Shown here: positions 51,892-60,920 of the stretch, one piece after another
Layout of the letters: the number at the start of each line of letters is the position of its first letter
Position numbering within the stretch: position 1 is the first letter of the stretch
Source: Anaerolineae bacterium
GTDB lineage: Bacteria > Chloroflexota > Anaerolineae > Aggregatilineales > Phototrophicaceae
Reading direction: 5' to 3'
Assembly (NCBI GenBank): GCA_020849765.1
Contig: JADLAY010000035.1
Span: 1 to 64,000, forward strand
DNA: 64,000 bases
Translations under genes and position numbers: made by a program
Notes under the pieces: generated by a model
Databases searched by the model: none
What the model was told of the DNA's origin: nothing
Seen by the model: only the letters and a program-made list of their open reading frames with translations

Positions 51892-52965
51892 TTAGCTGCT
51901 GTGCCGTATGTGCAGGATGTCCCCATCCTTGACGATGTATTCGCGCCCTTCCAGGCGCAATTTACCCGCCGACTTGATGGCGTTTTCGCTGCCAAGTTCC
52001 ATCAACTCATCGTAGTGGAAGACCTCTGCGCGGATGAAGCCCTTCTGCAGATCGGAGTGAATGACACCGGCGGCTTCGGGCGCCGTTGCGCCGGAGGGCA
52101 TCCGCCACGCACGCACCTCGTCTTCGCCGACTGTGAAGAACGAGTCGTAGGCCAGCAGTTCGTAGGAGAGGCGCACGACGCGATCGGCGCTGAGTTCGGT
52201 GATGCCGTACTCCTCCATGAAGATGGCCGCATCTTCCGGGTCAAGCTGGCTCAACTCGGATTCGATTTTGCCCTGCAGGTTGATGATGTTGCTGCGTTTG
52301 TGATCGTACTTGAGCGCATAGTCGCGCATCTCGTCGCCCTGGTTGAGCACGATCAGCATCGGTTTAAGCGAGAGCAAGCCGAAGCCACGTACCGATTTGA
52401 GCTCGACATCCGTCAGGTCGAGGTCGCGCAGCGGCGTATCCTGTTCGAGCGTCGTCTTCAGGCGTTCGAGCAGTTCGGCCTCGTCGGCGGTCGCTTTCTC
52501 CAGCGTGCGGCCTTTACGCCGCTGCTCCTCAGCGATCTTTTCCAGCCGCGACTCGATCATGACCAGGTCGGAGAGCAGGAATTCGCCTTCGATGATATCG
52601 AGGTCGCGCTGCGGATCGACGGTATCGTACGGATGCGGGATGTTATCGTCGACGAAGGCGCGCAGCACGTGCACCAGGCCATCGACCTGCGCCAGCTCAT
52701 TGCGGAACTGCCCTTTGAGTCCGCCTTCCGCAACGCCCTTCTCCAGCCCGCCGATGTCGACGTAGGTGACCTGCGTGTAGATCGTCTTCTTCGGGTTGTA
52801 CATCGCGCTCAAACGGTCGACGCGCTCGTCCGGCACGCTGACGACGGCGGTATGCACTTCGAACTGGCCGCTGGTGGCCGCGCCGGTCGGGAGATTGCCT
52901 TTTGTCAGTGCGTTGAAAATCGTCGTTTTGCCGCTGTTGGGTAAGCCAATGATGCCCAGTCGCAT
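51892..52965 (-). CDS. ychF: YchF/Ola1-type translation-associated ATPase
   Basis: A 357-residue Obg-family P-loop protein. Walker A is GLPNSGKTTIFNAL at residue 7, the G3-like DIGG lies in QVTYVDIGGLEKGVAEG, and LIVLNQGDEM replaces the GTP-specific NKxD motif, which agrees with ATP use. The C-terminal TGS domain holds FFTVGEDEVRAWRMPSG, SDLQKGFIRAEVFHYDEL and GREYIVKDGDILHIRHS. It binds ribosomes and affects stress responses. ATG 52965 is preferred over the longer frame because the family begins MRLGIIGLPN. Confidence 0.95.
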   Translation of the reverse strand: MRLGIIGLPNSGKTTIFNALTKGNLPTGAATSGQFEVHTAVVSVPDERVDRLSAMYNPKKTIYTQVTYVDIGGLEKGVAEGGLKGQFRNELAQVDGLVHVLRAFVDDNIPHPYDTVDPQRDLDIIEGEFLLSDLVMIESRLEKIAEEQRRKGRTLEKATADEAELLERLKTTLEQDTPLRDLDLTDVELKSVRGFGLLSLKPMLIVLNQGDEMRDYALKYDHKRSNIINLQGKIESELSQLDPEDAAIFMEEYGITELSADRVVRLSYELLAYDSFFTVGEDEVRAWRMPSGATAPEAAGVIHSDLQKGFIRAEVFHYDELMELGSENAIKSAGKLRLEGREYIVKDGDILHIRHSS

Positions 52966-53094
52966 AGTTGTAATCACACCTCTCGCTATTGCCAAAGTGA
53001 GGCTAGTATACAGATTGCCGGGAAGTGATAGGAGTCCTGAAGTCTTTTGTTTATTTTGTTGTGAAATTCGATCAACGAATTCCTCGCGCAGGTG

Positions 53095-53131
53095 TTCTAT
53101 TTGCGCTATACTCTGATATACTGGCCATACT
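53095..53131 (+). promoter_or_regulatory. Cluster of -10-like boxes upstream of the 79-residue gene
   Basis: TATACT occurs at 53107-53112 and 53117-53122, and CATACT at 53126-53131. TTCTAT at 53095-53100 is 16 bases upstream of the second TATACT. The true start site cannot be chosen by eye. Confidence 0.35.
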
Positions 53132-53184
53132 ATGGAATTTGCTTATTCAACCCGAATTCATAGGTAATCAGAAGCGAGGATGGG

Positions 53185-53424
53185 ATGGTACCGTCCAAGA
53201 ACCGATCAGATGTCACATCAGAAACCGGACAAATTCCGCGCCATTTGATGGAAGCGTATCGCGACGCGGCAGACGCGCTACGTGAATCTGCGGAACAGGG
53301 CGACTCGGCGAGCATCACGGGTGTCTTCAAGATGCGCAAGCGGGCTGAGGGTGATGACCAGACCGATGATGGCGATCACGACTCGCCTGCTGCGGGCAAT
53401 ATTGTCGAGCCTGCACAGCAGTAA
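53185..53424 (+). CDS. Small hydrophilic protein of unknown function
   Basis: A 79-residue protein, MVPSKNRSDVTSETGQIPRH then a helix HLMEAYRDAADALRESAEQG, ending in an acidic, Gly/Asp-rich tail (EGDDQTDDGDHDSP). No family is recognised. GAGGA four bases before the ATG, promoter-like boxes upstream and a terminator 30 bases after the stop support a real gene. An ATG five bases earlier is out of frame. Confidence 0.5.
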   Translation: MVPSKNRSDVTSETGQIPRHLMEAYRDAADALRESAEQGDSASITGVFKMRKRAEGDDQTDDGDHDSPAAGNIVEPAQQ

Positions 53425-53455
53425 ATCCGTCTATATGAGGCCATAATCTGAATTG

Positions 53456-53476
53456 CCACGCTCAGGCGTGGACTTT
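53456..53476 (+). terminator. Rho-independent terminator
   Basis: CCACGC-TCAG-GCGTGG (53456-53471) followed by ACTTTTTG. It lies 31 bases after the stop of the 79-residue gene and before thpR. Confidence 0.7.
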
Positions 53477-53500
53477 TTGTTTGTACAAAGCACGTTTCTT

Positions 53501-54055
53501 ATGCCTCGTCTTTTCATCGGCATCGAACTACCGGAACCCGTCAAAGATCTGCTCACCCATGTTCGTGGGGATATTGACGGCGCCAGTTGGTCAAAACGCT
53601 CCACCTATCACGTCACCCTGCGCTTTCTGGGCGATCAAGTGCCGTCCGCTCAGGTCGCGCCGATCACGACCGCGCTGAATGACGTGCGCTTTGAATCCTT
53701 CGAACTGCTCGTGCAGGGCGTCGGGCGCTTCCCACCCAATTCGAAGCGGGCTGCGCGCGTGTTGTGGGCGGGGATTGCCGCGCCCCGCGCGCTGGATACG
53801 CTTTATGCCCAGATCGAACGGGCGTTGATCCCCGTCGGCTTCCCGGCAGAAGATCGCAGCTTTCATCCTCACGTGACGCTGGCACGCCTTCGCGAGTCGA
53901 GACCCGATCCTGCTGTCGACCAATTCCTGGATCACTGGCACGACCTGGCAAGCGATCCGACCCTGGTCGATCGCTTCGTGCTCTACGAGAGTGTGCTCGC
54001 GCCGGGCGGCCCGCAATACACCGCCAGAGCCATCTTCAAAGCGACCAACAACTAG
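53501..54055 (+). CDS. thpR: RNA 2',3'-cyclic phosphodiesterase (2H superfamily)
   Basis: A 184-residue protein with two HxTx motifs, YHVTLRFLG near residue 34 and HPHVTLARL near residue 127, the paired catalytic histidines of the 2H superfamily. The start PRLFIGIELPEPVKDLL and the length match ThpR (LigT-like), which opens 2',3'-cyclic phosphate ends of RNA. ATG 53501 is the natural start; an open frame to 53453 crosses the terminator hairpin. Confidence 0.93.
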   Translation: MPRLFIGIELPEPVKDLLTHVRGDIDGASWSKRSTYHVTLRFLGDQVPSAQVAPITTALNDVRFESFELLVQGVGRFPPNSKRAARVLWAGIAAPRALDTLYAQIERALIPVGFPAEDRSFHPHVTLARLRESRPDPAVDQFLDHWHDLASDPTLVDRFVLYESVLAPGGPQYTARAIFKATNN

Positions 54056-54144
54056 CCTCTCGCTCGATCTCAAGTGATGAAGCCGCCTGCAAAGGTAATA
54101 ATAAGTAATGGCGATCATCGAATCGATCGACAGGGGAAGTCACC

Positions 54145-55392
54145 GTGATCGAAGTTTATCTACAGCAACTGAAGAGCAAAGATGCCGCGCGGCGACGAGA
54201 AGCTATCGTTGCACTGGGCAAATCGAATGATCCTGCTGCTTTGCAACCGCTGGCGGACATCTATCGCAACGATCCCGATCCGGCGCTGCGCGATCTGGCG
54301 CTCAAAGCGGGCCGGTATCTGCGCCAGCACATGTCCCAGGCTGGTGGCTCAGCCGGAGCATTGGCGGCTGCCTCGTCGACGGCAAGCAACCGTTTGAAGG
54401 AAGAGCTTTCACACTATGAGACGGAACAACCGGCAGCAGCGAGGCACCATCTGCCACAACGCCGGGCGGTGCCTCCGGCAGACGTCACGCGCAGCAAGAG
54501 CTACGTCGACGAGGCGCTCTCACACAACATGGATGGCGACAATGGGCGCGCGTTGAAGGCGCTGCGTAAGGCGTTGGAACTCAACCCGAATATCATGGAC
54601 GACGCGTTTTTCGTCAGCGTCGCCGGCGCAGTTACGGGCGACTCAGGGCAGGCGGCCATCGACTTCATCCTCGATCAGCAGCAGGCGAAAGAGTTCGTCA
54701 AAGAGAGCAAACGCCAGCAAAAATCGGTCGAGACGGCCAGACATCTCGAAACCGCCGAGAAATCCCACTGGAGTGGGGTCGTGCTGGAATTGGTCATCTT
54801 CATGCTCATCAACGTGCTGGGCACGGTCATCACGTTCGTCATCTTCACGGAGAGCATCTCCAACCTGTCAGCGGATTCCGGCATGCTGGCGCCACAGCAA
54901 ACCAGTGAACTGCAATCGATGGTGTCTTCGGTCACCATCATGTCGTCCGTCATCGTCGGCGTGGTCTCGGCAATCGGCAGCGCGGTCAGTCTGTTCATTC
55001 AGGGCACGGCGATCCATCTGGTGGCAACCATGATCTTCCAGGGCAAGGGGACGATGCGCTACATGCTCGACCGGCTGTTCGGGCTGTATAACAAACAACT
55101 GCCCATCCTCTACGCACTGGGCATCGCCTCGGTCTGGATCACTTTTGCCGCAGGTTCTCCGATTTTCAGTGGGCTGCTGGGCTTCATCACCGCAATTATC
55201 GGCCTGCGCATCCTGTTCAAGGCCTCCAGCCTGACTTCGGAAGCCTACAACTTCAGTTCGGGCAGCGGCTGTCTGACCAACGTGTTCGCGCTTGGGTTGT
55301 TGTGGTTGATCACGGCTGTGATCGGGTTTGTCTTTGGCAACGTCCTGTTCGGGGCTTTCTTCTCCGGGATGAGCAATTTCCCGCTCTCGTGA
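54145..55392 (+). CDS. HEAT/TPR protein with a Yip1-like membrane domain
   Basis: A 415-residue protein. Residues 1-65 form HEAT-type helices (QQLKSKDAARRREAIVALGK, ALQPLADIYRNDPDPALRDL). A linker follows, then a TPR-like pair near 120-155 (GDNGRALKALRKALELNPN) and a helical segment rich in Gln/Lys. From residue 210 five hydrophobic segments form a Yip1-type membrane domain (VLELVIFMLINVLGTVITFV, AIHLVATMIFQGKG, TNVFALGLLWLITAVIGFVF). The function is unknown; the cytoplasmic part is probably a docking surface. The start is GTG 54145 with AGGGGAA upstream. Confidence 0.75.
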   Translation: MIEVYLQQLKSKDAARRREAIVALGKSNDPAALQPLADIYRNDPDPALRDLALKAGRYLRQHMSQAGGSAGALAAASSTASNRLKEELSHYETEQPAAARHHLPQRRAVPPADVTRSKSYVDEALSHNMDGDNGRALKALRKALELNPNIMDDAFFVSVAGAVTGDSGQAAIDFILDQQQAKEFVKESKRQQKSVETARHLETAEKSHWSGVVLELVIFMLINVLGTVITFVIFTESISNLSADSGMLAPQQTSELQSMVSSVTIMSSVIVGVVSAIGSAVSLFIQGTAIHLVATMIFQGKGTMRYMLDRLFGLYNKQLPILYALGIASVWITFAAGSPIFSGLLGFITAIIGLRILFKASSLTSEAYNFSSGSGCLTNVFALGLLWLITAVIGFVFGNVLFGAFFSGMSNFPLS

Positions 55393-55493
55393 ACGCGTGT
55401 TTCGAGGAAACGCTGTGATTGCCATGTAAAAAGGAAGATTGCCGGGATCACTACCCGGCATCATCGTTGGCAGCATGGGAAATATCGGAACGC

Positions 55494-56375
55494 ATGAACA
55501 GTCCGAACGGTTTGATGACACGACGCAAATTCCTTCAACTGACGGGGGCAGGCCTGGCGCTGGCCGCGACGGGCGGGGCAGGCTATGTCTATGCCAGCCG
55601 CATCGAGCCAGAACGATTGGTCGTTGAACACATCAGCTTGAGCCTGCCGCGGCTCGACCCGGCCTTCGATGGTTATCGCCTCGTTCAAATCAGTGACATC
55701 CACATGGATCACCGGCACATGACGCGCGACCGGCTGCTGGGGATCGTCTCCCTCGTCAACGCGCAGCAGCCGGATTTCGTCGTCATGACGGGCGATTTCG
55801 TCACGCGCGGCAAGGCGGCGGATTACGCCGAAAGCATCGTGCCGTCCCTGCGTGAACTGCGCGCACGCGATGGCATAGCTGCTGTCCTGGGCAATCACGA
55901 TCACTGGGTCAGTGCCGCCGCCGTGCGCCAGATGATAAGTGCGTCAAACCTGATCGACCTCAACAATCGTGCGCACAGCGTTACGCGCGGGGGTGCGCAG
56001 TTGCACATCAGCGGCGTCGACGACGTGTGGGAAAACCAGCACCGTCTGAATCAGGTGCTCGACGCGCTGCCTGCTGACGGAGCGGCGATCCTGCTCGCGC
56101 ATGAGCCGGACTTCGCCGACGAGAGCGCTGCGACCGAGCGCTTCGATTTGCAGCTTTCGGGTCACACACATGGCGGTCAATGCGTCCTGCCGGGCGGCGG
56201 CATGCCGATCTTGCCGGAGCTTGGGCATAAGTATCCGAGCGGCCTGTATCAGGTCGGCGACATGTGGCAATACACCAACCGCGGGTTAGGCATGACGTGG
56301 TTCCCACAGGTGCGCTTCAACTGCCGCCCCGAAATCAGCGTCTTCACGCTGCACTCGGCGACGCAGCCTGCATAA
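55494..56375 (+). CDS. Tat-exported metallophosphoesterase (YaeI-like)
   Basis: A 293-residue protein. The twin-arginine signal MTRRKFLQLTGAGLALAATG lies at residues 8-27. The metallophosphoesterase fold has all metal-site blocks: ISDIHMDHRH (D-x-H), VVMTGDFVTRG (GD), VLGNHDHW (GNHD), ILLAHEPDF and SGHTHGGQ (GHTH). It may hydrolyse phosphodiesters or UDP-2,3-diacylglucosamine-like substrates outside the membrane. ATG 55494 has CGGA upstream; ATG 55515 would still keep the RR motif. Confidence 0.92.
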   Translation: MNSPNGLMTRRKFLQLTGAGLALAATGGAGYVYASRIEPERLVVEHISLSLPRLDPAFDGYRLVQISDIHMDHRHMTRDRLLGIVSLVNAQQPDFVVMTGDFVTRGKAADYAESIVPSLRELRARDGIAAVLGNHDHWVSAAAVRQMISASNLIDLNNRAHSVTRGGAQLHISGVDDVWENQHRLNQVLDALPADGAAILLAHEPDFADESAATERFDLQLSGHTHGGQCVLPGGGMPILPELGHKYPSGLYQVGDMWQYTNRGLGMTWFPQVRFNCRPEISVFTLHSATQPA

Positions 56376-56420
56376 GGTCGCTCTACCCGAAGCGCGCATC
56401 CGGCCATTACAATCGCAGGC

Positions 56421-57410
56421 ATGAACTTTCCACAGAAACTCAACGTCCTGGAATTGTCCTGGCCGACCGACTGGCTGCCCATTTTCGGTCGCGAGCGCCC
56501 GCTCATCCTTGAGATCGGTTTTGGCCGCGGGGCGTTCCTGCGGCATCTGGCGCAGACGTATCCCGAACATAACGTCATCGGCATCGAGATCTCCAATCGC
56601 TGCCTGACACACGTCGAATCGATGATTGCACGCGAGGGTCTGACGAATGCACGCGCCATCTACGCGATGGCGGAGACGGCATTGCATCACATGTTCACCC
56701 CTGCATCGCTGGCACAGGTGTACGTCAATTTCCCCGATCCATGGTTTCGCACCAAGCACAGCCATCGCCGCTTGATGCAGCGTGACACCCTGGATGTGAT
56801 CGTCAACCGGCTGCAGCCTGGCGGCTCGTTTTACCTGGCGACGGACATCCTCGAGTATGCCGAGATGAGCCACGAGCTGCTGGCAGAGACGCCCGGCCTG
56901 GATAATCAGCTCGCCACACCCTGGGCCGGGGAACTGCCAGGGCGCATCGTGACCAAGTACGAGTCGAAAGCCCGCCGCGAGGGACGTGATTGCTATTACT
57001 TCGCCTACCGGCGCAATCAGCAGACGCCGCCGCCCGCCGCCGTCATTCAGGAACTGCCTATGCCACACCTCGTCTTCCAGAGTTCGATCGCGCTGGACGA
57101 TGTCGCAGCCCGCTTCGAGCCGTATCAAACCCAGCCTGTCGAAGGGACTTACGTGCATTTCATGCGCGTCTGGCACTCAGAGCATCATCTGCTTTTCGAA
57201 ACGCATGTCAAAGAACCCACCATCGAACAGCGCTTCGCCTTGACCCTGAGTGCGCGCGCCGACAGTCAGTTCACGCTGCAGTTGAGTACCCTGGGCCATC
57301 CGCGACCGACCGAGGGCATCCACATGGCGGTGAAGTTGCTCGGCGATTGGCTGCTGGCGCTCGATCCAGATGCGCGCGTGGTCATACGCAAGCTGCAGGA
57401 GGATGCGTAG
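56421..57410 (+). CDS. trmB: tRNA (guanine46-N7)-methyltransferase with C-terminal extension
   Basis: A 329-residue protein. Residues 1-205 are TrmB: SAM-binding LEIGFGRGAFLRHLAQTYPE, IGIEISNRCL and the family signature VYVNFPDPWFRTKHSHRRLM. The final 120 residues form a separate alpha/beta domain (VFQSSIALDDVAARFEPYQT, HHLLFETHVKEPTIEQRFAL, GIHMAVKLLGDWLLALDPDA). Bacterial TrmB is usually 210-240 residues; a C-terminal extension is known in Aquifex aeolicus. It methylates G46 in tRNA variable loops. It precedes malQ on the same strand. Confidence 0.92.
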   Translation: MNFPQKLNVLELSWPTDWLPIFGRERPLILEIGFGRGAFLRHLAQTYPEHNVIGIEISNRCLTHVESMIAREGLTNARAIYAMAETALHHMFTPASLAQVYVNFPDPWFRTKHSHRRLMQRDTLDVIVNRLQPGGSFYLATDILEYAEMSHELLAETPGLDNQLATPWAGELPGRIVTKYESKARREGRDCYYFAYRRNQQTPPPAAVIQELPMPHLVFQSSIALDDVAARFEPYQTQPVEGTYVHFMRVWHSEHHLLFETHVKEPTIEQRFALTLSARADSQFTLQLSTLGHPRPTEGIHMAVKLLGDWLLALDPDARVVIRKLQEDA

Positions 57411-57494
57411 CAAGGCGGTCGGACTGCCAAACATCTGCCGGATCAGGTACACTACAGCCATAACGATTGGCGTTTTGTGACCAGGATTGATCCT

Positions 57495-59030
57495 ATGCAA
57501 TTTGCACGCTCCAACGGTGTGTTGCTTCATCCCACCTCGTTGCCTGGCCGCTTTGGCGTGGGCGACCTTGGCGATTGGTCTTTTCGCTTTGTCGACTTCC
57601 TGGCGGAAACAGCGCAGTCTCTATGGCAGATGCTGCCGCTGGGGCCGACCGGGTACGCGGACTCCCCTTATCAATCGCTGTCGACATTTGCGGGCAATCC
57701 TCTGCTGATCAGCCTGGAGCGGCTGGCCGAAGTTGGCTGGCTGACGACGGCAGATCTGGCGGACGTGCCGGAATTCCCACGCCATCGTGTCGATTATGGC
57801 TGGGTCATTCCGTATCGCATGAAGATGCTCAACCGGGCTTATGTGCGCTTTTCGACCTCAGCACAGGCTGAGCAGCACGATGCGTTCCAAGTTTGGTGCG
57901 CCGATAATGCTTACTGGCTGGATGATTTCGCCTTGTTTGTCGCCCTCAAAGAAGCTTATTCGCTGCGGCCATGGGTCGAATGGGAAAAAGGTGAGGCGCT
58001 GCGCGAACCGGTCGCCATGGCGGCAGCCAGGGCCAAGCATGCCGACAAGGTCACTGAGCAGAAGTTCCGGCAGTGGGTTTTCCATATGCAATGGTTCGCA
58101 CTGAAAGCCTATGCCAATGAGAAGGGTATCCGGCTGATCGGCGATATTCCGATCTTCGTCGCACACGACAGCAGCGACGTCTGGGCCGCCCGCGACCTGT
58201 TCTATCTGGACGAGATGGGCAACCCGACGGTCATTGCCGGGGTGCCGCCGGATTATTTCAGCGAGACGGGCCAGCGTTGGGGCAATCCGCTCTACCGTTG
58301 GGATCGCATGGCGCAGAACGGCTTCCAATGGTGGACGAACCGGCTAAAGGCCGTCCTGAACGTGTTCGATATCGTCCGCATCGATCATTTCCGCGGTTTC
58401 GAAGCTTACTGGGAGATCCCTGCCAGCGAGGCGACCGCTGTTAACGGCCGCTGGGTGCCGGCTCCAGGGCAGAAGCTGTTCGAGACGGTGCTGGATCGGC
58501 TCGGTGATCTGCCGATCATCGCCGAAGACCTGGGAGTGATCACACGAGGTGTGGAAGCGCTGCGCGATGGTTTCGGCCTGCCAGGGATGAAAGTGCTGCA
58601 ATTCGCCTGGGGTGATCAGAGCGGTACGAACGTGTTCCTCCCTCATAATTACACGCCCAACTGCATCGTCTATACCGGCACGCATGATAACAATACGACG
58701 GTGGGTTGGTGGAACGGCAGTGAGGCCACGCTGGCGATCAAAGAGCATCTGGGGCGCTACGTCAATCATTACGTGACCGAGATCAACTGGGAAATGATTC
58801 GCCTCGCCATGGGATCGGTCGCACGCATGTGCGTGTTCCCGCTGCAGGATCTGCTCGGTCTGGGCGCAGAGGCGCGTATGAATACGCCCGGCGTCGAAAG
58901 CGGCAACTGGACGTGGCGCATGACGGAAGATCAGTTCAACTGGCTGCCGCGCGAGCGTCTGCGCGATCTCACGCATTTCTATGCGCGCAATCCTGGGGCG
59001 ATCGTCGCGCCACCGGATCACAGCCGTTAG
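57495..59030 (+). CDS. malQ: 4-alpha-glucanotransferase
   Basis: A 511-residue GH77 enzyme. The start RSNGVLLHPTSLPGRFGVGD is typical of short MalQ. The three catalytic acids lie in IVRIDHFRGFEAYW (Asp, nucleophile), LPIIAEDLGVITRGVEALRD (Glu) and VYTGTHDNNTTVGW (Asp). It moves maltosyl units between alpha-glucans in the cytoplasm, for glycogen or maltodextrin use. ATG 57495 is used; a GTG six codons upstream is possible. With the GH15 enzyme it points to alpha-glucan turnover. Confidence 0.96.
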   Translation: MQFARSNGVLLHPTSLPGRFGVGDLGDWSFRFVDFLAETAQSLWQMLPLGPTGYADSPYQSLSTFAGNPLLISLERLAEVGWLTTADLADVPEFPRHRVDYGWVIPYRMKMLNRAYVRFSTSAQAEQHDAFQVWCADNAYWLDDFALFVALKEAYSLRPWVEWEKGEALREPVAMAAARAKHADKVTEQKFRQWVFHMQWFALKAYANEKGIRLIGDIPIFVAHDSSDVWAARDLFYLDEMGNPTVIAGVPPDYFSETGQRWGNPLYRWDRMAQNGFQWWTNRLKAVLNVFDIVRIDHFRGFEAYWEIPASEATAVNGRWVPAPGQKLFETVLDRLGDLPIIAEDLGVITRGVEALRDGFGLPGMKVLQFAWGDQSGTNVFLPHNYTPNCIVYTGTHDNNTTVGWWNGSEATLAIKEHLGRYVNHYVTEINWEMIRLAMGSVARMCVFPLQDLLGLGAEARMNTPGVESGNWTWRMTEDQFNWLPRERLRDLTHFYARNPGAIVAPPDHSR

Positions 59031-59071
59031 CCAGCGCAGATTGCCACGCTGGTGATCTGAAGCGGTGAACT

Positions 59072-60271
59072 CTATAGGTCGTAGGCAACGTCCACGGCGC
59101 GACCGCTCCTGGACGATTTCAGGATCGCGTCACAGATGACGGCGTTCTTGTAGCCATCGACAAAATCGGCACCCCAGGGTATGACATCCCATTTGCCGAC
59201 GATGGCACCAAAAAAGTGGTGGAACTCGTGGACGAACGTGTGCACCCAGCCGATGACGTGTCCACGGGGCCACCAGTTCTCCCAATAGGGATGGTAGGCC
59301 TCTGTCACCAACACGTTGTGAAAACCACGCGTTTCTTTGGGTTCTTCGTCGGCCCAGTAAACGTCTAAAGCATTCAGTTTTTCCAGATCAAAACGAAGCG
59401 TACCCTTCTCGGCATTGATTTCAATGCAGTTGTAATTCTTGCGCCCGTGACACATACGGGATGCTTCAAGTGTGCCGAGTGCGCCATTCTCGAATTCGAC
59501 CCACGCAACAAACGCATCGTCCACATCGACCGAGCCACTGACGCTGCCATCCAGGCGTGGACGCTGCTCAATGAACGTTCGGGTCATGCCGGAAACACGC
59601 TTCGGTTCGCCTACCAGGAAGCGCCCCAGGTCAATGATGTGAGCGCCGAGGTCGCCGAGCGCGCCGCTGCCCGCAGTTTTCTTATCCTGGCGCCACGTCT
59701 TGGGAGCCGTTGGGTCGGCAAGCCGTTCTTGCAGGTAGACGGCGCGGAAGTGGTAGATGCGCCCCAACGCGCCGCTGTCGATCAGCTTCTTGGCCTGGAC
59801 GATCGCCGGGACAAAGCGGTAGTTGAAGGCGACCATGTGCTTGACGCCTGCTTTCTGAACCGCCTCGAGCATCCGGCGCGCTTCTGCTGCCGAGCGGGCC
59901 AGCGGCTTCTCACAGATCACGTGCTTGCCGTGCTCAGCCGCATAGATGCACGGTGTCGCGTGGACGTCATTGGAAGCGCCGTTATCGAACACGTGCACGT
60001 TGCGATTGCGGATCATGCGCCGCCAATCTGTGTAGGCACGCTCGTAGCCATAGCGGCGGGCGGCTTCCTGAACGGCTTCCTCGTTGCGCCCGGCAATGCC
60101 TACCAGCCGGGGCATGGCCACCGGGGGATACATCATGTAGGGCAGTATCTTGAAGGCGTTGCTGTGGGCTTTGCCCATAAAGGCATGCCCTAGAATGCCA
60201 ATCCCTAATTCGGGAATCTCTCCTTCCTTCAGCTCGCTCACCGTCTTTGTGATATCTGCTTGTTCAGCCAT
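59072..60271 (-). CDS. Gfo/Idh/MocA family oxidoreductase
   Basis: A 399-residue protein. The NAD(P)-binding Rossmann domain begins ELGIGILGHAFMGKAHSNAF, the catalytic lysine block is VICEKPLARSAAEARRML near residue 120, and the C-terminal alpha/beta domain has YRFVPAIVQAKKLIDSGAL and LGDLGAHIIDLGRFLVGEPK (His in the active site). It oxidises or reduces a sugar or inositol-like substrate that is not identifiable. A perfect AAGGAGG precedes the ATG. The gene is single, with the convergent malQ downstream. Confidence 0.92.
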   Translation of the reverse strand: MAEQADITKTVSELKEGEIPELGIGILGHAFMGKAHSNAFKILPYMMYPPVAMPRLVGIAGRNEEAVQEAARRYGYERAYTDWRRMIRNRNVHVFDNGASNDVHATPCIYAAEHGKHVICEKPLARSAAEARRMLEAVQKAGVKHMVAFNYRFVPAIVQAKKLIDSGALGRIYHFRAVYLQERLADPTAPKTWRQDKKTAGSGALGDLGAHIIDLGRFLVGEPKRVSGMTRTFIEQRPRLDGSVSGSVDVDDAFVAWVEFENGALGTLEASRMCHGRKNYNCIEINAEKGTLRFDLEKLNALDVYWADEEPKETRGFHNVLVTEAYHPYWENWWPRGHVIGWVHTFVHEFHHFFGAIVGKWDVIPWGADFVDGYKNAVICDAILKSSRSGRAVDVAYDL

Positions 60272-60576
60272 AAAACCTCCTTCACGCCGTAACAGGATAG
60301 AGACAATTCTTGTCTGCTCTCCGCGGTCACTATGCGGTCTTATAAGGCAGTAAATGGATGACTACTCAGTCTCAAATATCATTGTGAGAGATTAGCGTAA
60401 CGATTCATATTTTGATAGTTCATCGGGGGATTGATCGGACGTAATGGTGGGTCGCCACATGGAAGAAGGTGGAATAGCGACCGTGTATGGCGCAATGCGC
60501 TCTCAAGGGTTTGGCGAACGGTCATCCATTACGATCAAAACGGTCACCGATAGACGAGACCTGTCAGGATCGTACG
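60272..60576. other. 305-base intergenic region
   Basis: The longest gene-free stretch. It holds a perfect SD for the oxidoreductase gene (60275-60281), TCTCA-N10-TGAGA (60370-60389) and two ACGGTCA repeats near 60525-60546. I find no tRNA, small RNA or terminator, and no convincing reading frame. Confidence 0.4.
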
Positions 60577-60783
60577 ATGCAGAATCCGCCTGCCATCCAT
60601 GCTATAGACGCCGTAGAGGTGCCACGCCAACCAACGCTGGCGAAGCTGTTAGCTGCCATATTGCATTATCTGTCGCTGTTGGCAGTGCGCTGGCCGCGCG
60701 CGACATTGATCGTCTCGCTGGCGTTGTGGCTCGTCTACGGCTGGCTGATAGGCAACCATTTGCTCAGCGTGCTCGCGCGTTGA
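60577..60783 (+). CDS. Small single-pass membrane protein
   Basis: A 68-residue protein starting MQNPPAIHAIDAVEVPRQ, with one hydrophobic segment (about residues 43-63, ATLIVSLALWLVYGWLIGNH) near the C-terminus, so it may be a tail-anchored protein. AGGA lies six to eight bases before the ATG. No family is recognised. An upstream open frame (from 60487) is unlikely to be used. Confidence 0.5.
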   Translation: MQNPPAIHAIDAVEVPRQPTLAKLLAAILHYLSLLAVRWPRATLIVSLALWLVYGWLIGNHLLSVLAR

Positions 60784-60920
60784 CGCTCATGTATCAGCGT
60801 GTTAACATCCACTAACGTTTCATTATCCATTCACCGTGCTTGAATCGCATTATCCCTACGCGGTGATACGTCAACTAACTCACGTCATTCATTTATGTGG
60901 AGTTAGGGGGAACTGTCCTT

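Noticed and set aside
60371-60383. A 13-base sequence (CTCAAATATCATT) shared with the histidine kinase promoter at 43417-43429
   Set aside because: An exact 13-base match is expected by chance in a window of this size, and the surrounding bases differ.
60784-60920. Hairpin CTAACT...AGTTAG before the PIN-TRAM ribosome-binding site as a riboswitch
   Set aside because: The stem is only six to nine pairs with a bulge and no known aptamer pattern is present.
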